Shown: positions 15,612-24,985, counted from the first letter of the stretch. The stretch: DNA of 40,628 bases from Acidobacteriota bacterium (GCA_003225365.1 QHZN01000221.1:1-40628), one strand, 5' to 3'. Program-made: numbers and translations. The notes: generated by a model from the letters alone, not told the origin.

Positions 15612-17288
15612 TCAAGTCTGAAGAACGCCGGTCTTGAACTCCCTCACCTCCGGATTGAGCGCCGCGGCGTCAAGCGCCCAAATCAGCGCCTTGCGTGTTT
15701 CCGCCGGGTCAATGAGGGCGTCCACCCAGAGCCGCGCCGCGGCGTAACGCGGGTCGGTCTGTTCCTCGTAGGTGGCGCGAATGGAATCGCGCAGCGCCTT
15801 CAATTCCTTCTCGCCGAGCTTTTTGCCTTCGCGCTCGAGTTGTTTGGCTTTGATTTCGACCAGTGTGTCGGCGGCCTGGTCGCCGCCCATCACGGCGTAG
15901 CGCGCCGTGGGCCAAGCAAATATAAACCGCGGGTCGTAGGCCTTTCCGCACATAGCGTAATGCCCGGCTCCAAAACTGCCGCCGCAGATGACGGTGATCT
16001 TGGGCACGATGCAGTTCGAGACGGCGTTCACCATTTTCGCTCCCGCGCGGATGATGCCGCTCCATTCAGCTTCTTTGCCGACCATAAAACCATTGACGTC
16101 GTGAAAGAAGACCAGCGGCACCAAGTTCTGATTACAGTCGAGAATGAAGCGCGCGGCTTTTTCCGCAGCTTCCGTGTAGATGACGCCGCCGAACTCAATG
16201 CGCTTTTCGCCGCGTCCGGCGGCGGCCACCTGCACGTGTTTCTTCTGGTTGGCGACAATCCCCACCGCCCAGCCGCCGATGCGCGCGTAACCGCAGACCA
16301 CCGTCTGCCCATACTCGGCGCGATACTCGTCGAAGGCCGAGGCGTCCACAAGGCGGGCGATGATTTCCCGCACGTCGTATTGGCCGGCAGCTTCTGATGA
16401 AAAAATGCCGTAAATCTCCTCGCGCGGATACGCGGGCTCTCGGGCCGGCTGGTGATTGAACGTCGCGGAGGGGGCGTTCCCCATCTTGTCCACGAGCGAC
16501 CGGACGCGCTCCAGGCACGCCTCGTCGTTGGGCTCGCGGAAATCCACCGTGCCGCTGATGCGCGAGTGCACCTTCGCGCCCCCGAGTTCTTCGGCGGAAA
16601 CCTTCTGGCCGATCGCGGCTTCGACCAGCGCCGGGCCCGCCAGGAACAGGCCACTCCCCTCGGTCATCAGGATGTGGTCGCACATCACCGGCAAATAGGC
16701 GCCTCCGGCCACGCACATGCCCATGATGGCGGTGATCTGCCGAATGCCGAGCGCGCTCATCACAGCGTTGTTGCGAAAGACGCGGCCGAAGTCGTCGGTG
16801 TCAGGGAAAACGTCTTCCTGGAGCGGCAAGAATACGCCCGCCGAGTCCACCAGATAAATTGTGGGAATGCGGTTCTCGATGGCGATATTTTGCGCGCGAA
16901 TCACCTTCTTGGCGGTCAGGGGGAAGAATGCGCCGGCTTTTACCGTGGCGTCGTTGGCGATGACCATGAACAAGCGGCCCTGGACGCGCCCGAGGCCCGT
17001 CACCACTCCCGCGGCCGGCGCGCCGCCCCACTCGGCGTACATGCCATGGGCGGCAAAGAGAGAGAGCTCGAACCACGGACTCCCCGCGTCCAAGAGTTTT
17101 TGCAGGCGCTCGCGCGCCGTCAGCCTGCCTTTCTGATGTTGCGCGGCGATATTCTTCGCGCCGCCGCCCTCGCGGATTTTTTCTTCTTCGTCCTTCATCG
17201 CCGCCACAAGTTCCACCATGCGGCGATGGTTCTTTTGCGCCTGGGGCGAATCCAGGTTGAATCGCGTCTCAATCTTCGTTGAAGTCAA
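15612..17288 (-). CDS. Acyl-CoA carboxylase carboxyltransferase (beta) subunit, probably methylcrotonoyl-CoA carboxylase
   Basis: About 558 residues. The biotin-dependent carboxyltransferase subunit moves CO2 from carboxybiotin to an acyl-CoA. The N-terminal half has GRLTARERLQKLLDAGSPW, AGVVTGLGRVQGR, VDSAGVFLPLQEDVFPD and MGMCVAGGAYLPVMCD. The C-terminal half has GYARIGGWAVGIVANQ, NLVPLVFFHDVNGFMVG, GGSFGAGHYAMCGKAYDPRF and WPTARYAVMGGDQAA. These forms are typical of methylcrotonoyl-/geranyl-CoA type beta subunits, and the HMG-CoA lyase and hydratase downstream support leucine catabolism. The biotin-carrying alpha subunit is not in the window. TTG 17288 is chosen because AGAGG lies 7-8 nt upstream and gives the usual length; upstream codons to 17408 overlap a hairpin. 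Confidence 0.92.
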   Translation of the reverse strand: MTSTKIETRFNLDSPQAQKNHRRMVELVAAMKDEEEKIREGGGAKNIAAQHQKGRLTARERLQKLLDAGSPWFELSLFAAHGMYAEWGGAPAAGVVTGLGRVQGRLFMVIANDATVKAGAFFPLTAKKVIRAQNIAIENRIPTIYLVDSAGVFLPLQEDVFPDTDDFGRVFRNNAVMSALGIRQITAIMGMCVAGGAYLPVMCDHILMTEGSGLFLAGPALVEAAIGQKVSAEELGGAKVHSRISGTVDFREPNDEACLERVRSLVDKMGNAPSATFNHQPAREPAYPREEIYGIFSSEAAGQYDVREIIARLVDASAFDEYRAEYGQTVVCGYARIGGWAVGIVANQKKHVQVAAAGRGEKRIEFGGVIYTEAAEKAARFILDCNQNLVPLVFFHDVNGFMVGKEAEWSGIIRAGAKMVNAVSNCIVPKITVICGGSFGAGHYAMCGKAYDPRFIFAWPTARYAVMGGDQAADTLVEIKAKQLEREGKKLGEKELKALRDSIRATYEEQTDPRYAAARLWVDALIDPAETRKALIWALDAAALNPEVREFKTGVLQT

Positions 17289-17309
17289 TTGGCCAACCTC
17301 TATTCCGCT

Positions 17310-17352
17310 CGCCCTGCCTGCGGCTTGCCAGGGGCAAGCAGGCACCAGGGCG
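17310..17352. repeat. Palindromic hairpin between hydratase and carboxyltransferase genes
   Basis: CGCCCTG (17310-17316) and CAGGGCG (17346-17352) form outer arms. Inner arms are GCTTGCC (17323-17329) and GGCAAGC (17333-17339). It lies inside an operon, so it may attenuate or process the transcript, but it also resembles the dispersed palindromic repeats seen elsewhere in the window. Confidence 0.5.
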
Positions 17353-17397
17353 GGATACGCTCCCCTCGGCGGACGCTCATTGTGCGGCCATTGGGAT

Positions 17398-18009
17398 TCA
17401 ATGCGCAAGCGACCCGGAGCGGCGCGCGCTCAGCTCTTCCACCCAACGGACCGCGGCATCCCAGAGCTCTCGGCCGGGGACGACTTCATCCACCAGGCCT
17501 GATGTGAGCGCCTGAGTGGCCGGGACTCGCTCCGCGGTGAGCATGATTTCGAGAGCCTGCGATTTTCCGATGAGACGCGGCAAGCGCCAGGTGCCACCCC
17601 ACCCCGTGATCAGACCAACCGCGACGCCCGGGCAGCCGAACGACGCGTCGAGGCTTGCTACGCGGGCGAGACAGGACAGGGCGAGGTCAAATCCGCCGCC
17701 GAGACAAAACCCTCGCACGGCGGCGACGATGGGAAGAGGGAAGCAGGCGATCTTACCGAAGAGGCTTTGCCCTCGCTCGGCAAATTCACGCGCGCCCACG
17801 CCCGAGAACCGTGATACCTCCGCGATCTCCGCTCCCGTCGGCCACGAGATCGAGTTCGCGGCAATTACCACGCCTTGGAACACCGGTTCGCGGCGAATCC
17901 GCTCGAGAAGAGCCTCGATCTCGTCCAGGATTTCGCGCGTCAGCCGGGGGTATTCCGGGGTTTCGGGAAAAACCAGGAAGGCGGCGGAGTTGTGGGAGAC
18001 AAGGCGCAT
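17398..18009 (-). CDS. Short enoyl-CoA hydratase/isomerase family protein with altered catalytic residues
   Basis: 203 residues from ATG 18009, about 50-60 shorter than typical crotonases. The oxyanion-hole segment is present as VAAVRGFCLGGGFDLALSC, and the fold continues through GLITGWGGTWRLPRLIG. Against the rat enzyme, the two catalytic glutamates (GGGCELA and QPEI) align with Asp in GGGFDLA and Gly in CPGVAVGL. The C-terminal trimerisation helices end early at about residue 203. It may bind acyl-CoA, act as a non-hydratase member of the family or be a degraded copy. Upstream in-frame sequence to 18132 is made of repeat DNA and is not considered part of the gene. Confidence 0.8.
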   Translation of the reverse strand: MRLVSHNSAAFLVFPETPEYPRLTREILDEIEALLERIRREPVFQGVVIAANSISWPTGAEIAEVSRFSGVGAREFAERGQSLFGKIACFPLPIVAAVRGFCLGGGFDLALSCLARVASLDASFGCPGVAVGLITGWGGTWRLPRLIGKSQALEIMLTAERVPATQALTSGLVDEVVPGRELWDAAVRWVEELSARRSGSLAH

Positions 18010-18096
18010 CGAGTCGCCGCGACCACCTCCCTCGGCATAGCGCGGCGCTAGCAGTTTGTTGAAAAACGTTTCGCCGCTGTCATTCTGAGCACTTTG

Positions 18097-18228
18097 CTTG
18101 TCATTCTGAGCGAAGCGAAGAATCCCTTTCATTCCGCGCTCAGGGTAAACTCCGCTTAAAATCTGCTTTGCAAGCAGTTGATCAACGGAAGAGAATCTTC
18201 GCCGCCTTCGGTTTCTCAGAATGACAAG
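18097..18228. repeat. MITE-like TGTCATTCTGAG element
   Basis: The left arm is at 18097-18124 (CTTGTCATTCTGAGCGAAGC then GAAGAATC). The degenerate right arm is at 18193-18228 and ends TCTCAGAATGACAAG. A partial extra TGTCATTCTGAG precedes it near 18078. The core holds GCTCAGGGTAAACTCCGC. It occupies the gap between the B12-subunit gene and the short hydratase gene, and its leftmost part runs in frame into the hydratase upstream region. Confidence 0.75.
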
Positions 18229-18252
18229 CTGAGCGAGTTTTCCAACAAACTG

Positions 18253-18657
18253 CTAGGCCGGTTCCTTCGCGTGGTCGCGGATAAACTCCACGATTTGCTG
18301 CATGGAAGCGCCAGGCTGAAAAACTTCGGCAACACCGGCCTTTTTCAGCTCCGCGATGTCCTCGTCGGGGATGATCCCGCCCACGACCACCAGCACATGC
18401 TCCTGGCCCTGGCCGCGGAGCAGCCCTAAAATGCGGGGCACAATGGTGTTGTGCGCTCCAGAAAGTATGGAAATGCCGACCGCGTCCACGTCTTCTTGCA
18501 ACGCCGCCACGGCGATCTGTTCGGGCGTCTGGCGCAGCCCCGAATAGATGACCTCCATGCCGGCGTCGCGAAGCGCGCGCGCCACGATCTTGGCGCCGCG
18601 ATCGTGGCCGTCCAAGCCGGGCTTGGCGACCAGAACTCGAATGGGACGCTCGGTCAT
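18253..18657 (-). CDS. Methylmalonyl-CoA mutase, small B12-binding subunit
   Basis: A 134-residue stand-alone cobalamin-binding domain. The signature is [12 protein letters not shown] with the cobalt-ligand His18 (DxHxxG), followed by [29 protein letters not shown] and [19 protein letters not shown]. It pairs with the catalytic subunit at 19015-20715 to isomerise methylmalonyl-CoA and succinyl-CoA. Split mutases with a separate B12 domain are known in many bacteria and archaea. It starts at ATG 18657. A coiled-coil protein gene lies between the two subunit genes, an unusual spacing for a two-subunit enzyme. Confidence 0.94.
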   Translation of the reverse strand: MTERPIRVLVAKPGLDGHDRGAKIVARALRDAGMEVIYSGLRQTPEQIAVAALQEDVDAVGISILSGAHNTIVPRILGLLRGQGQEHVLVVVGGIIPDEDIAELKKAGVAEVFQPGASMQQIVEFIRDHAKEPA

Positions 18658-18702
18658 TTGCTTGAAAGGCCAGCTTTCTTCGCGCGAAGCACTGAGAGGG
18701 CT

Positions 18703-18984
18703 TCACTCCGTCCCAGGGCTTTGGTGGCCGTCGTGCCGTTCCAGCCCGCGAATGAAAGCCTCCAGGCGCTTGAACAAGGCTGTCATCGCGGATTGCATGA
18801 GGTGCATGCGTTTGCGATTCTCAGCCCGCTTAACCTCGCTTTGCTCGATTAGTAGGGTGACCCGGTCAAGCCTTTGATCAACTCGATTTAGCAATTCCGC
18901 CTGCTGCTCGATCAAGTTCTCCTCAATTCGTGACACCCGCCGCTCGTGAAGCTCCAGGCCGCGCTCAAGTTCTTCGTCGGTCAT
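18703..18984 (-). CDS. Small coiled-coil protein, hypothetical
   Basis: 93 residues from ATG 18984. It is almost entirely charged helix: EELERGLELHERRVSRIEEN, then QQAELLNRVDQRLDRVTLLI, then EAFIRGLERHDGHQ. The heptad-like spacing of Leu/Ile/Val predicts a coiled coil. No signal peptide or membrane segment is seen, and I do not recognise the family. It sits between the large and small methylmalonyl-CoA mutase genes with gaps of 30 and 45 nt, so it is co-transcribed with them. A role as a mutase-associated protein is possible but not shown. Confidence 0.65.
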   Translation of the reverse strand: MTDEELERGLELHERRVSRIEENLIEQQAELLNRVDQRLDRVTLLIEQSEVKRAENRKRMHLMQSAMTALFKRLEAFIRGLERHDGHQSPGTE

Positions 18985-19014
18985 TCCCGCCTCCGAGTGC
19001 TCTTTCCCTACTTT

Positions 19015-20715
19015 TCAACGGAACGCCGGCTCTTCGTAAGTCCCGAAAACGCGCCGCAGCACGTCGCACATTTCGCCGAGCGTGGCGTAGGCGCGGACGC
19101 AATCGAGGATAACAGGCATCAGGTTCTGGTCGGAAGCGGCGGCACTCGCCAAGGCTTCGAGCGCTCCTTTCGCCCACGCGTTGTCGCGCTCGCGGCGGAG
19201 CTTGGCCAGCTTTTCGCGCTGGCGCGCGGCCACGCTTTCATCAATCACCAGAAGCTCGATGGGACGCTTTTCCTCGGTCACGAAATCGTTTACGCCCACG
19301 ATAATTTCCTCTTTCCGGTCCACGGCTTTCTGATAGGCGTAAGCGGCGTCGTGAATTTCTTTCTGCGGGAAGCCCCTCTCAATCGCCGCCACCATGCCGC
19401 CGAGCGCGTCAATGCGGTCGAAGTATTCGTAGCAGGCGCGCTCGGTCGCGAGCGTCAGGCGTTCGACGAAGTAGGAGCCGCCGAGCGGGTCCGCCGTGTT
19501 CGCGACTCCGGACTCGTGCGCCAGCACCTGCTGCGTGCGCAGCGCGAGTGTGACGGCTTGCTCGGTTGGAAGCGCCCAGGCTTCGTCAAGGGAATTGGTG
19601 TGGAGCGACTGCGTTCCGCCGAGCACTGCCGCGAGCGCCTGTATCGTGGTTCGGATCACGTTGTTATAGGGCTGCTGCGCGGTAAGCGAGCAGCCGGCGG
19701 TTTGAGTGTGGAAACGGCAAAGCCAGGAGCGAGGATTCGTGGCGCCAAATCGTTCCTTCATCGCGCGTGCCCAGACTTTGCGCGCGGCGCGGTACTTGGC
19801 GACCTCTTCGAAGAGGTCGTTGTGGGAATTGAAGAAAAAGCTCAGGCGGGGCGCGAATTCGTCCACGGCCATCCCGGCGCGGATGACCCATTCCACGTAC
19901 TCGATGCCGTCGCGCAGCGTAAACGCCAGTTCCTGAACAGCCGTCGAGCCCGCTTCGCGGATGTGATAGCCGCTGATGGAAATCGGGTTCCAGTGAGGGA
20001 CTTCGCGAGCACCGAACGTAATCGTATCCACGACCAAGCGCATCGAGGGCGCGGGCGGGAAAATATATTCTTTTTGAGCGATGTATTCCTTCAGGATATC
20101 GTTCTGAATCGTTCCCGAGACTTTCTTCCAATTCGCTCCCTGCTTTTCCGCGGCTACCAGATACATCGCCCAGATCATCGCCGCGGGCGAATTGATGGTC
20201 ATCGAGGTGGTGACGTGTTCGAGAGGCAGGCCGGCGACGAGCGTTTCCATGTCGGCTAGCGAGCTCACGGCGACGCCGCATTTGCCCACTTCGCCCTCGG
20301 CGAGGAGGTGGTCGGAATCGTAGCCCATCAGCGTCGGCAGGTCGAAGGCGATGGAGAGACCCGTTTGTCCTTGCTCGAGGAGGTAATGCAAGCGGCGGTT
20401 GGTGTCCTCGGGAGTCCCGAATCCCGAAAACTGGCGCATCGTCCAAAGCCTCCCGCGATACATGGTCTCGTGGATGCCGCGGGTGTAGGGGTAACGGCCC
20501 GGGTCGCCCAGCTCACGCTCGTAGTCTAAGCCCGCCAGGTCGGCGGATGTGTATAACCGGTTGATCGGAACGCCTGAAAGGGTGGTGAATGACTCTTTCC
20601 GCTCGGGAGATTTCTTAAGGGAAGGAATTAAGGTTTCATCTTCCCATCGCCGCTCGTCTTCGGAAGGCGTGCGGGAGGCCGGGGTTTCTGTGCCGAGTTT
20701 GAAGCTCTTCCTCAT
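19015..20715 (-). CDS. Methylmalonyl-CoA mutase large (catalytic) subunit
   Basis: A 566-residue TIM-barrel mutase subunit without the B12 domain. Signature blocks are [96 protein letters not shown] and [20 protein letters not shown]. It converts methylmalonyl-CoA to succinyl-CoA together with the B12 subunit two genes downstream, linking propionyl-CoA to the TCA cycle. It starts at ATG 20715 and appears to be the first gene of the catabolic operon. The long repeat-filled region upstream (20716-21300) would have to hold the promoter; no clear box was found. The alternative, isobutyryl- or ethylmalonyl-CoA mutase, is a close relative and cannot be excluded by eye. Confidence 0.94.
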   Translation of the reverse strand: MRKSFKLGTETPASRTPSEDERRWEDETLIPSLKKSPERKESFTTLSGVPINRLYTSADLAGLDYERELGDPGRYPYTRGIHETMYRGRLWTMRQFSGFGTPEDTNRRLHYLLEQGQTGLSIAFDLPTLMGYDSDHLLAEGEVGKCGVAVSSLADMETLVAGLPLEHVTTSMTINSPAAMIWAMYLVAAEKQGANWKKVSGTIQNDILKEYIAQKEYIFPPAPSMRLVVDTITFGAREVPHWNPISISGYHIREAGSTAVQELAFTLRDGIEYVEWVIRAGMAVDEFAPRLSFFFNSHNDLFEEVAKYRAARKVWARAMKERFGATNPRSWLCRFHTQTAGCSLTAQQPYNNVIRTTIQALAAVLGGTQSLHTNSLDEAWALPTEQAVTLALRTQQVLAHESGVANTADPLGGSYFVERLTLATERACYEYFDRIDALGGMVAAIERGFPQKEIHDAAYAYQKAVDRKEEIIVGVNDFVTEEKRPIELLVIDESVAARQREKLAKLRRERDNAWAKGALEALASAAASDQNLMPVILDCVRAYATLGEMCDVLRRVFGTYEEPAFR

Positions 20716-21300
20716 TGTTCGGGGTAGTTGACGCTGGGTTTTTATCCCTGCGAACTGAGCTCGGCCACGCGCGCTCCAATTCCGGCATGAGCCAGAATCT
20801 CAATCCATATTGCATCTTATTTCGCGCCAGGTTCAAAGTCAAAACTGAGGGCGAATTTACGATTCCGAGAGGAATTGTTGCGGGCGCGCGTCCGAGAGCA
20901 TCAAGCCGACTGATGAAAAATCCCTCCACTATGTCATTCTGGGGAGTCCCGATTCATTCCATCGGGACGACGAAGAATCTGCTTGGTTGTCAATTTATCG
21001 ATGAGCAGATCCCTTCGCGGAGCTCAGGGCAGGCTCTTCGCGGAGTTTACCCTGAGCGGGAAAGAAGGGATTCTTCGCTCCGCTCAGAATGACAATTGAA
21101 GAGCTTGCCCTGATCCCGCGTACGCGGGAGAAGGGGCTCAGAGCCTGCCCTCCCTTCGACTCCGCTCAGGGACAGTGAGCGAAGTCGAACTGTGACCAAC
21201 GGGAAGGGATGACAGCGCACAAGCGTTTTTCATCATCCTGCCTGGGGCGGGGGAAAGGAAGGCCATAGTCCCTTGACGAGGGGCCATGGCCTGCCATTAG
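20716..21300. repeat. 585-nt non-coding gap dense in repeats
   Basis: No convincing gene. It contains a TGTCATTCTG element from 20932 to 21094 whose left half carries the GGAGTCCCGATTCATTCC variant and whose right arm ends CGCTCAGAATGACA. The 16-bp palindrome TCCCGCGTACGCGGGA is at 21114-21129. A hairpin at 21155-21189 pairs TTCGACTCCGCTCA with TGAGCGAAGTCGAA (one mismatch). The first 200 nt next to the mutase start may hold the operon promoter, but I cannot point to one. Confidence 0.75.
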
Positions 21301-23280
21301 CTAGTGGTCACCGGACGCGGGCGTTCCCGGAATGTTGGGAACGTGGTTCACGTGGCCGGACTTGGCTTCCGCCAATTGGATGTGGAAATGCTCGAGGGTC
21401 GAGCCGGTGGCCGTGCTGTACTGATTGAGCGCCGTCGCGTAGGCTTGCCGCGCTTTGGCTTCGTCGCCCTCCCTCGCCGTCAGGTCGCGCTGGTCCTGGA
21501 TGATCATGAAGACTGTGGACTCACCCAACTGGAACTTTTTCTGCTCGGCTTCCAGTGTCTGGCGGGCGAGGATGGTGGCTTTCTGGGCGGCGTTGATTTG
21601 CGCCTTGGCTTGAATCACCGCGATTTCCGCGTTTTTAACGTCCTGGGTGATGGTGTTCTTGGTCTGCTGGTACTGCGTTTTCAACTGCCGTGATTGGAGC
21701 AGCGCCGTAGCCATATTCGCTTGGGACGTGCGATTCCGTAGTGGCAGGGTGAAACTGATGCCGAACGAATAATCTGGATAGACGCCGCGGAAGACCTGGC
21801 CAACAGAGGAGAAGAAGCCATTGCTCGATACAGTCGGAGCCGCGGTGCCGCCGCCCGAAGTATTGCTCGTGCATTGCAGTGTTTGGAAATCCAGCGAGAA
21901 ACCGCTTGGGCAGTTCAGCCGGTTGCCGGACAGACCCGTGGGCGCATAGGTCGCGAAAAGGTCCAAGGTGGGCAGCAAGCCCACGCGGCTGGCTTGAATC
22001 GTGATGTCCTGGTTTTTGATGTTCAAGTCTGCGAGCGAAAGCTCGGGCCGATGGCTATACGCGATATTCAGAGCCTCTTCGAGCGTCGGAATGTCGCCGG
22101 GCGTAGGTTCGGGCAACGCGTCCGTTGGCTCGATTTGAGCCGCGGCGAGTTCCGGGTTTACCTGCTTCGAGATCGCCGTTTTCAGCAACTCCTGCTGCTG
22201 TTGGTAGCTGGTTTGGGCAACAATAAGGCTTTGCTGGTCGGTGGCAAGTTCCGACTCCGCTCGCACAACCTCGATAGGCGCGAGAGTGCCGATTTGGACT
22301 TGGCGCTTATTGTCCTCCAGCAGCTTCTCGGAATACGTCACCGCGTCTTGCGCTACCCGGACATTTTCCCGATCAGTAAGCAAGCCGTTATACAGGTTGA
22401 CGACGTTGGTCACAGAAGTCATAACCTGCTGGCGAAATGTCGTGTCGGCCTGCTTGACGCCGTTTTGCGCAATGCGGAGGAATTTTGCGTTGGCCCGATA
22501 GCCGAAGCCGTTCAAGAGGTGTTGGTTAAAGCCAATCGTGAACCCACTCGGGACTTCGGGGTTGAAAAGGTTGAAGGTCGAAGTGCTGGATTGTCGGAAG
22601 CCGCTTACATCCATCACGAAGCTGGTTCCCGTGAGGAATCCCTTCCCAATAAACCAACTGGCGTTCGTCGTTTGCGTGCCAACCACAGGTATTCCTTGCA
22701 GGACCAGAGAGTTTAGGGGTGTGGTGCGATGATCCCAGCCGAAGCTCACGCCCGTGAAGGGATCGCAGCAACTGACTGAGCCGACGCTGGATGCAAAGCC
22801 GCCGCCCGAGAATCCGCCCGAACTGACACCGCCGCCCCCACCGCCTCCCAGCCCGCCCCCGCCGAACGCCGTGACCGCGCCGAACAGACCGGGGTTGATG
22901 CCTTGGGACGTGCTGCCCGCGCGGGTCCGTAGGATATCGGTTTGGGCGTAAGCCTCTTGGTAGCGAGCGACTTCGATATCCAGACTGTTCTCGAGCGCCA
23001 GCGCGATAGCGTCTTCGAGCGACAATCTCAGCTTCCCGTCGCGGATCAGCGAGTGAAGCCGTTCGGAATTCTTCATGTTCGGCTGGGGAACGAACGGCGA
23101 GCCATACGGCCGGAAGATATCCGGGAAAGCATGGCTGTGCGTGTAATCCAAGGCGGTCGCCGGACTCGTGGATTGGGCCTGCCCACGGGCTAGCCGCGGG
23201 ACTGCGGTGGTCAGGATCAATGCCGCCAGAGTCAAAACCAGAAGCGTGGTAGCAGGGCGCGATAAGCTTTTTAGGTTCAT
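21301..23280 (-). CDS. TolC-family outer membrane efflux protein
   Basis: About 659 residues from ATG 23280, with AAAGG/GGGAG purines just upstream. A signal peptide (SRPATTLLVLTLAALILTTAV) ends near ARGQAQS. A proline- and aromatic-rich N-terminal extension (HAFPDIFRPYGSPFVPQP) is followed by the first OEP block LSLEDAIALALENSLDIEVA. A very Gly-rich stretch lies at about 130-160, and the second OEP repeat begins near PTLEEALNIAYSHRPELSLA. Long coiled helices follow (QSRQLKTQYQQTKNTITQDV and KAQINAAQKATILARQTLEA). It is longer than E. coli TolC (about 470). It should form a trimeric export channel with an inner-membrane pump, but no pump or adaptor gene is adjacent. Confidence 0.92.
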   Translation of the reverse strand: MNLKSLSRPATTLLVLTLAALILTTAVPRLARGQAQSTSPATALDYTHSHAFPDIFRPYGSPFVPQPNMKNSERLHSLIRDGKLRLSLEDAIALALENSLDIEVARYQEAYAQTDILRTRAGSTSQGINPGLFGAVTAFGGGGLGGGGGGGVSSGGFSGGGFASSVGSVSCCDPFTGVSFGWDHRTTPLNSLVLQGIPVVGTQTTNASWFIGKGFLTGTSFVMDVSGFRQSSTSTFNLFNPEVPSGFTIGFNQHLLNGFGYRANAKFLRIAQNGVKQADTTFRQQVMTSVTNVVNLYNGLLTDRENVRVAQDAVTYSEKLLEDNKRQVQIGTLAPIEVVRAESELATDQQSLIVAQTSYQQQQELLKTAISKQVNPELAAAQIEPTDALPEPTPGDIPTLEEALNIAYSHRPELSLADLNIKNQDITIQASRVGLLPTLDLFATYAPTGLSGNRLNCPSGFSLDFQTLQCTSNTSGGGTAAPTVSSNGFFSSVGQVFRGVYPDYSFGISFTLPLRNRTSQANMATALLQSRQLKTQYQQTKNTITQDVKNAEIAVIQAKAQINAAQKATILARQTLEAEQKKFQLGESTVFMIIQDQRDLTAREGDEAKARQAYATALNQYSTATGSTLEHFHIQLAEAKSGHVNHVPNIPGTPASGDH

Positions 23281-23981
23281 TGCCTTTCGTTCTCCCTCAA
23301 AATGAAGTTGCCGCTTTCTTCGACGTACCATCTATACCTACGAATTCGTTGGACGAACAGTTTCAATTGCAGAAAAGCCGTCGGCTTTCGAGGGCGGCGA
23401 GAAGACCTTCGTTGAGCTGACTGAGCATTCAGTGATTCGCCGGGAACTGCCGAGGCCTGAGCGACTAGGGCGATTATCCCTCGATCAGGTCAGCCGACAG
23501 CCTGCAAGAGCAATTATCCTAGCATCCGATATTTCGCAGAGCAACGAATCGCTCTGGTGACCCTGAATCCCCTATGGAACATGCAACACAAAGAAGCTTT
23601 GAAAAAATCAACAGCCTCGCAACGGCGCTGAGGCGCCAACAAAAGCAAACTTGAACTCCTTTAATTACTTCGCGGCCGTTTGCGGCTTTGCCCTTCGACT
23701 TTGCTCAGGGCCGTGAGCCTGTCGAACGGCGCCTTCGCGAGAGATCTTTTGGTTGCGCGCCGATTTTTTCACACCTTCAAAGCGACAACCGACCTAGGGC
23801 AAATCAATTGCCACTCGAAACTCGCTCATAGCTTACAGAATCTTCATCCTTTAAGACGGTTCTGACGGCCCGAACGATTCAACATTTGACCGGTTTTGCT
23901 ATTCTGGTGTACGAATCCGGACATCACTTGGGAAGCGCCCGTTGGCTCGGACCTTTCGGCCGACGTGGATGTCGGAAGACC
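23281..23981. other. 700-nt gap between divergent genes
   Basis: It must contain the promoters of the TolC-family gene and of truA. A hairpin repeat is at 23694-23726 (TTCGACTTTGCTCA / TGAGCCTGTCGAA), related to those at 1006 and 21155. A plus-strand frame is open from at least 23342 to a TGA at about 23558 but has no plausible start codon or ribosome site, and I do not annotate it. Nothing else recognisable was found. Confidence 0.6.
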
Positions 23982-24752
23982 TTGTCGAAAGTTTTGCGGA
24001 ACCTCAAGCTCATTATCGCGTACGACGGTACGGATTTTCTCGGCTGGCAGCGCCAGAGGAGAGGTGCGACCGTTCAGGGAACGCTCGAAAGGGCGCTGGC
24101 GACAATCACCGGCGCTTCGGTCGATGTCCAAGGCTCCGGGCGCACCGACGCCGGAGTCCACGCCGCGGGCCAGGTTGCGAACTTCAAGACCAGTTGCCCC
24201 ATCCCCACTGCGAACCTTCTCAAGGCGCTAAATAACCTCTTGCCCCCGACGGTGCGCATCCGAGGGGTCAGTGAGGTGCCTGACTCCTTTCACGCCCGCC
24301 ACAATGCGCGCGCGAAAACGTATCGGTATCGGATCCTCCAGGCGCCCGTAGCGCTGCCGTTCATCAACCGTTTTGTCTATCACTATCCGTACCCGCTCGA
24401 CCGGAGGAATATGGCGGAGGCGGCGAAACTCTTCGAGGGCGAACACGATTTCACGTCTTTCGCGGGCTCCGAGGGCCATGCGGTGGCCGGAGCGAGGGGC
24501 GGTGACAATGTTCGGCGCATCTTTTCGTCGAAAATTCTTTGGAGGCCCAAGTTGGACCTGATTGTTTACGAGGTTCGAGGCAACGGGTTCTTGCATCACA
24601 TGGTCCGCAACCTCGCAGGCACTTTAATCGAAGTCGGGCGGGGAAAACTCGGGCCGCGTGATATGCTGAGAATTCTGGAGGCGCGCAGCCGCTCCGAAGC
24701 CGGGCCGACCGCGCCTCCTTCGGGGCTTTGCCTAGTCCGGGTGGAATACTGA
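23982..24752 (+). CDS. truA: tRNA pseudouridine synthase A
   Basis: About 256 residues. TruA converts U38-U40 of the tRNA anticodon arm to pseudouridine. The N-terminus LKLIIAYDGTDFLGWQRQ is the family start, and the catalytic Asp56 sits in QGSGRTDAGVHAAGQ. RYRIL, FTSFAG and the C-terminal GNGFLHHMVRNLAGTLIEVG block complete the family pattern. TTG 23982 is chosen: GGAAG lies about 5 nt upstream and it gives the normal length. An earlier in-frame TTG (23886) would add 32 residues without family similarity. It stands alone, between the repeat-rich gap and another dispersed repeat. Confidence 0.93.
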   Translation: MSKVLRNLKLIIAYDGTDFLGWQRQRRGATVQGTLERALATITGASVDVQGSGRTDAGVHAAGQVANFKTSCPIPTANLLKALNNLLPPTVRIRGVSEVPDSFHARHNARAKTYRYRILQAPVALPFINRFVYHYPYPLDRRNMAEAAKLFEGEHDFTSFAGSEGHAVAGARGGDNVRRIFSSKILWRPKLDLIVYEVRGNGFLHHMVRNLAGTLIEVGRGKLGPRDMLRILEARSRSEAGPTAPPSGLCLVRVEY

Positions 24753-24830
24753 CGAACGTACCCTGGGCATCTTGCCCGCGGGCAGTGGACCCATTTGCGA
24801 GACACGGGCGATCCCCCGCCGCGGCGAGCA

Positions 24831-24911
24831 GTCATTCCCGCGGGAATCCAGTCCGACGAAGGCACGTTTCCAAAGGCTTGCGAAGTAGATTTCCGCTTTC
24901 GCGGGAATGAC
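24831..24911. repeat. GTCATTCCCGC inverted-repeat element
   Basis: Perfect 11-bp terminal arms GTCATTCCCGC (24831-24841) and GCGGGAATGAC (24901-24911) enclose a 59-bp centre. It lies between truA and the aldehyde dehydrogenase gene. The design (short arms, small centre, intergenic) resembles the TGTCATTCTGAG elements, but the sequence is a separate family. Confidence 0.7.
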
Positions 24912-24985
24912 GGGGTTTCGAAAGGGAGGCAATTCCAAATAACATTATCACCTGCCCTCGCGCACTTCAGGATGGCCGTGCGACA

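Noticed and set aside
18946-20259. A 437-codon plus-strand open frame
   Set aside because: It is antisense to the methylmalonyl-CoA mutase large subunit; no recognisable domain.
23342-23560. Plus-strand open stretch in the TolC-truA gap
   Set aside because: No start codon with a ribosome site, no family features, and short; may be chance.
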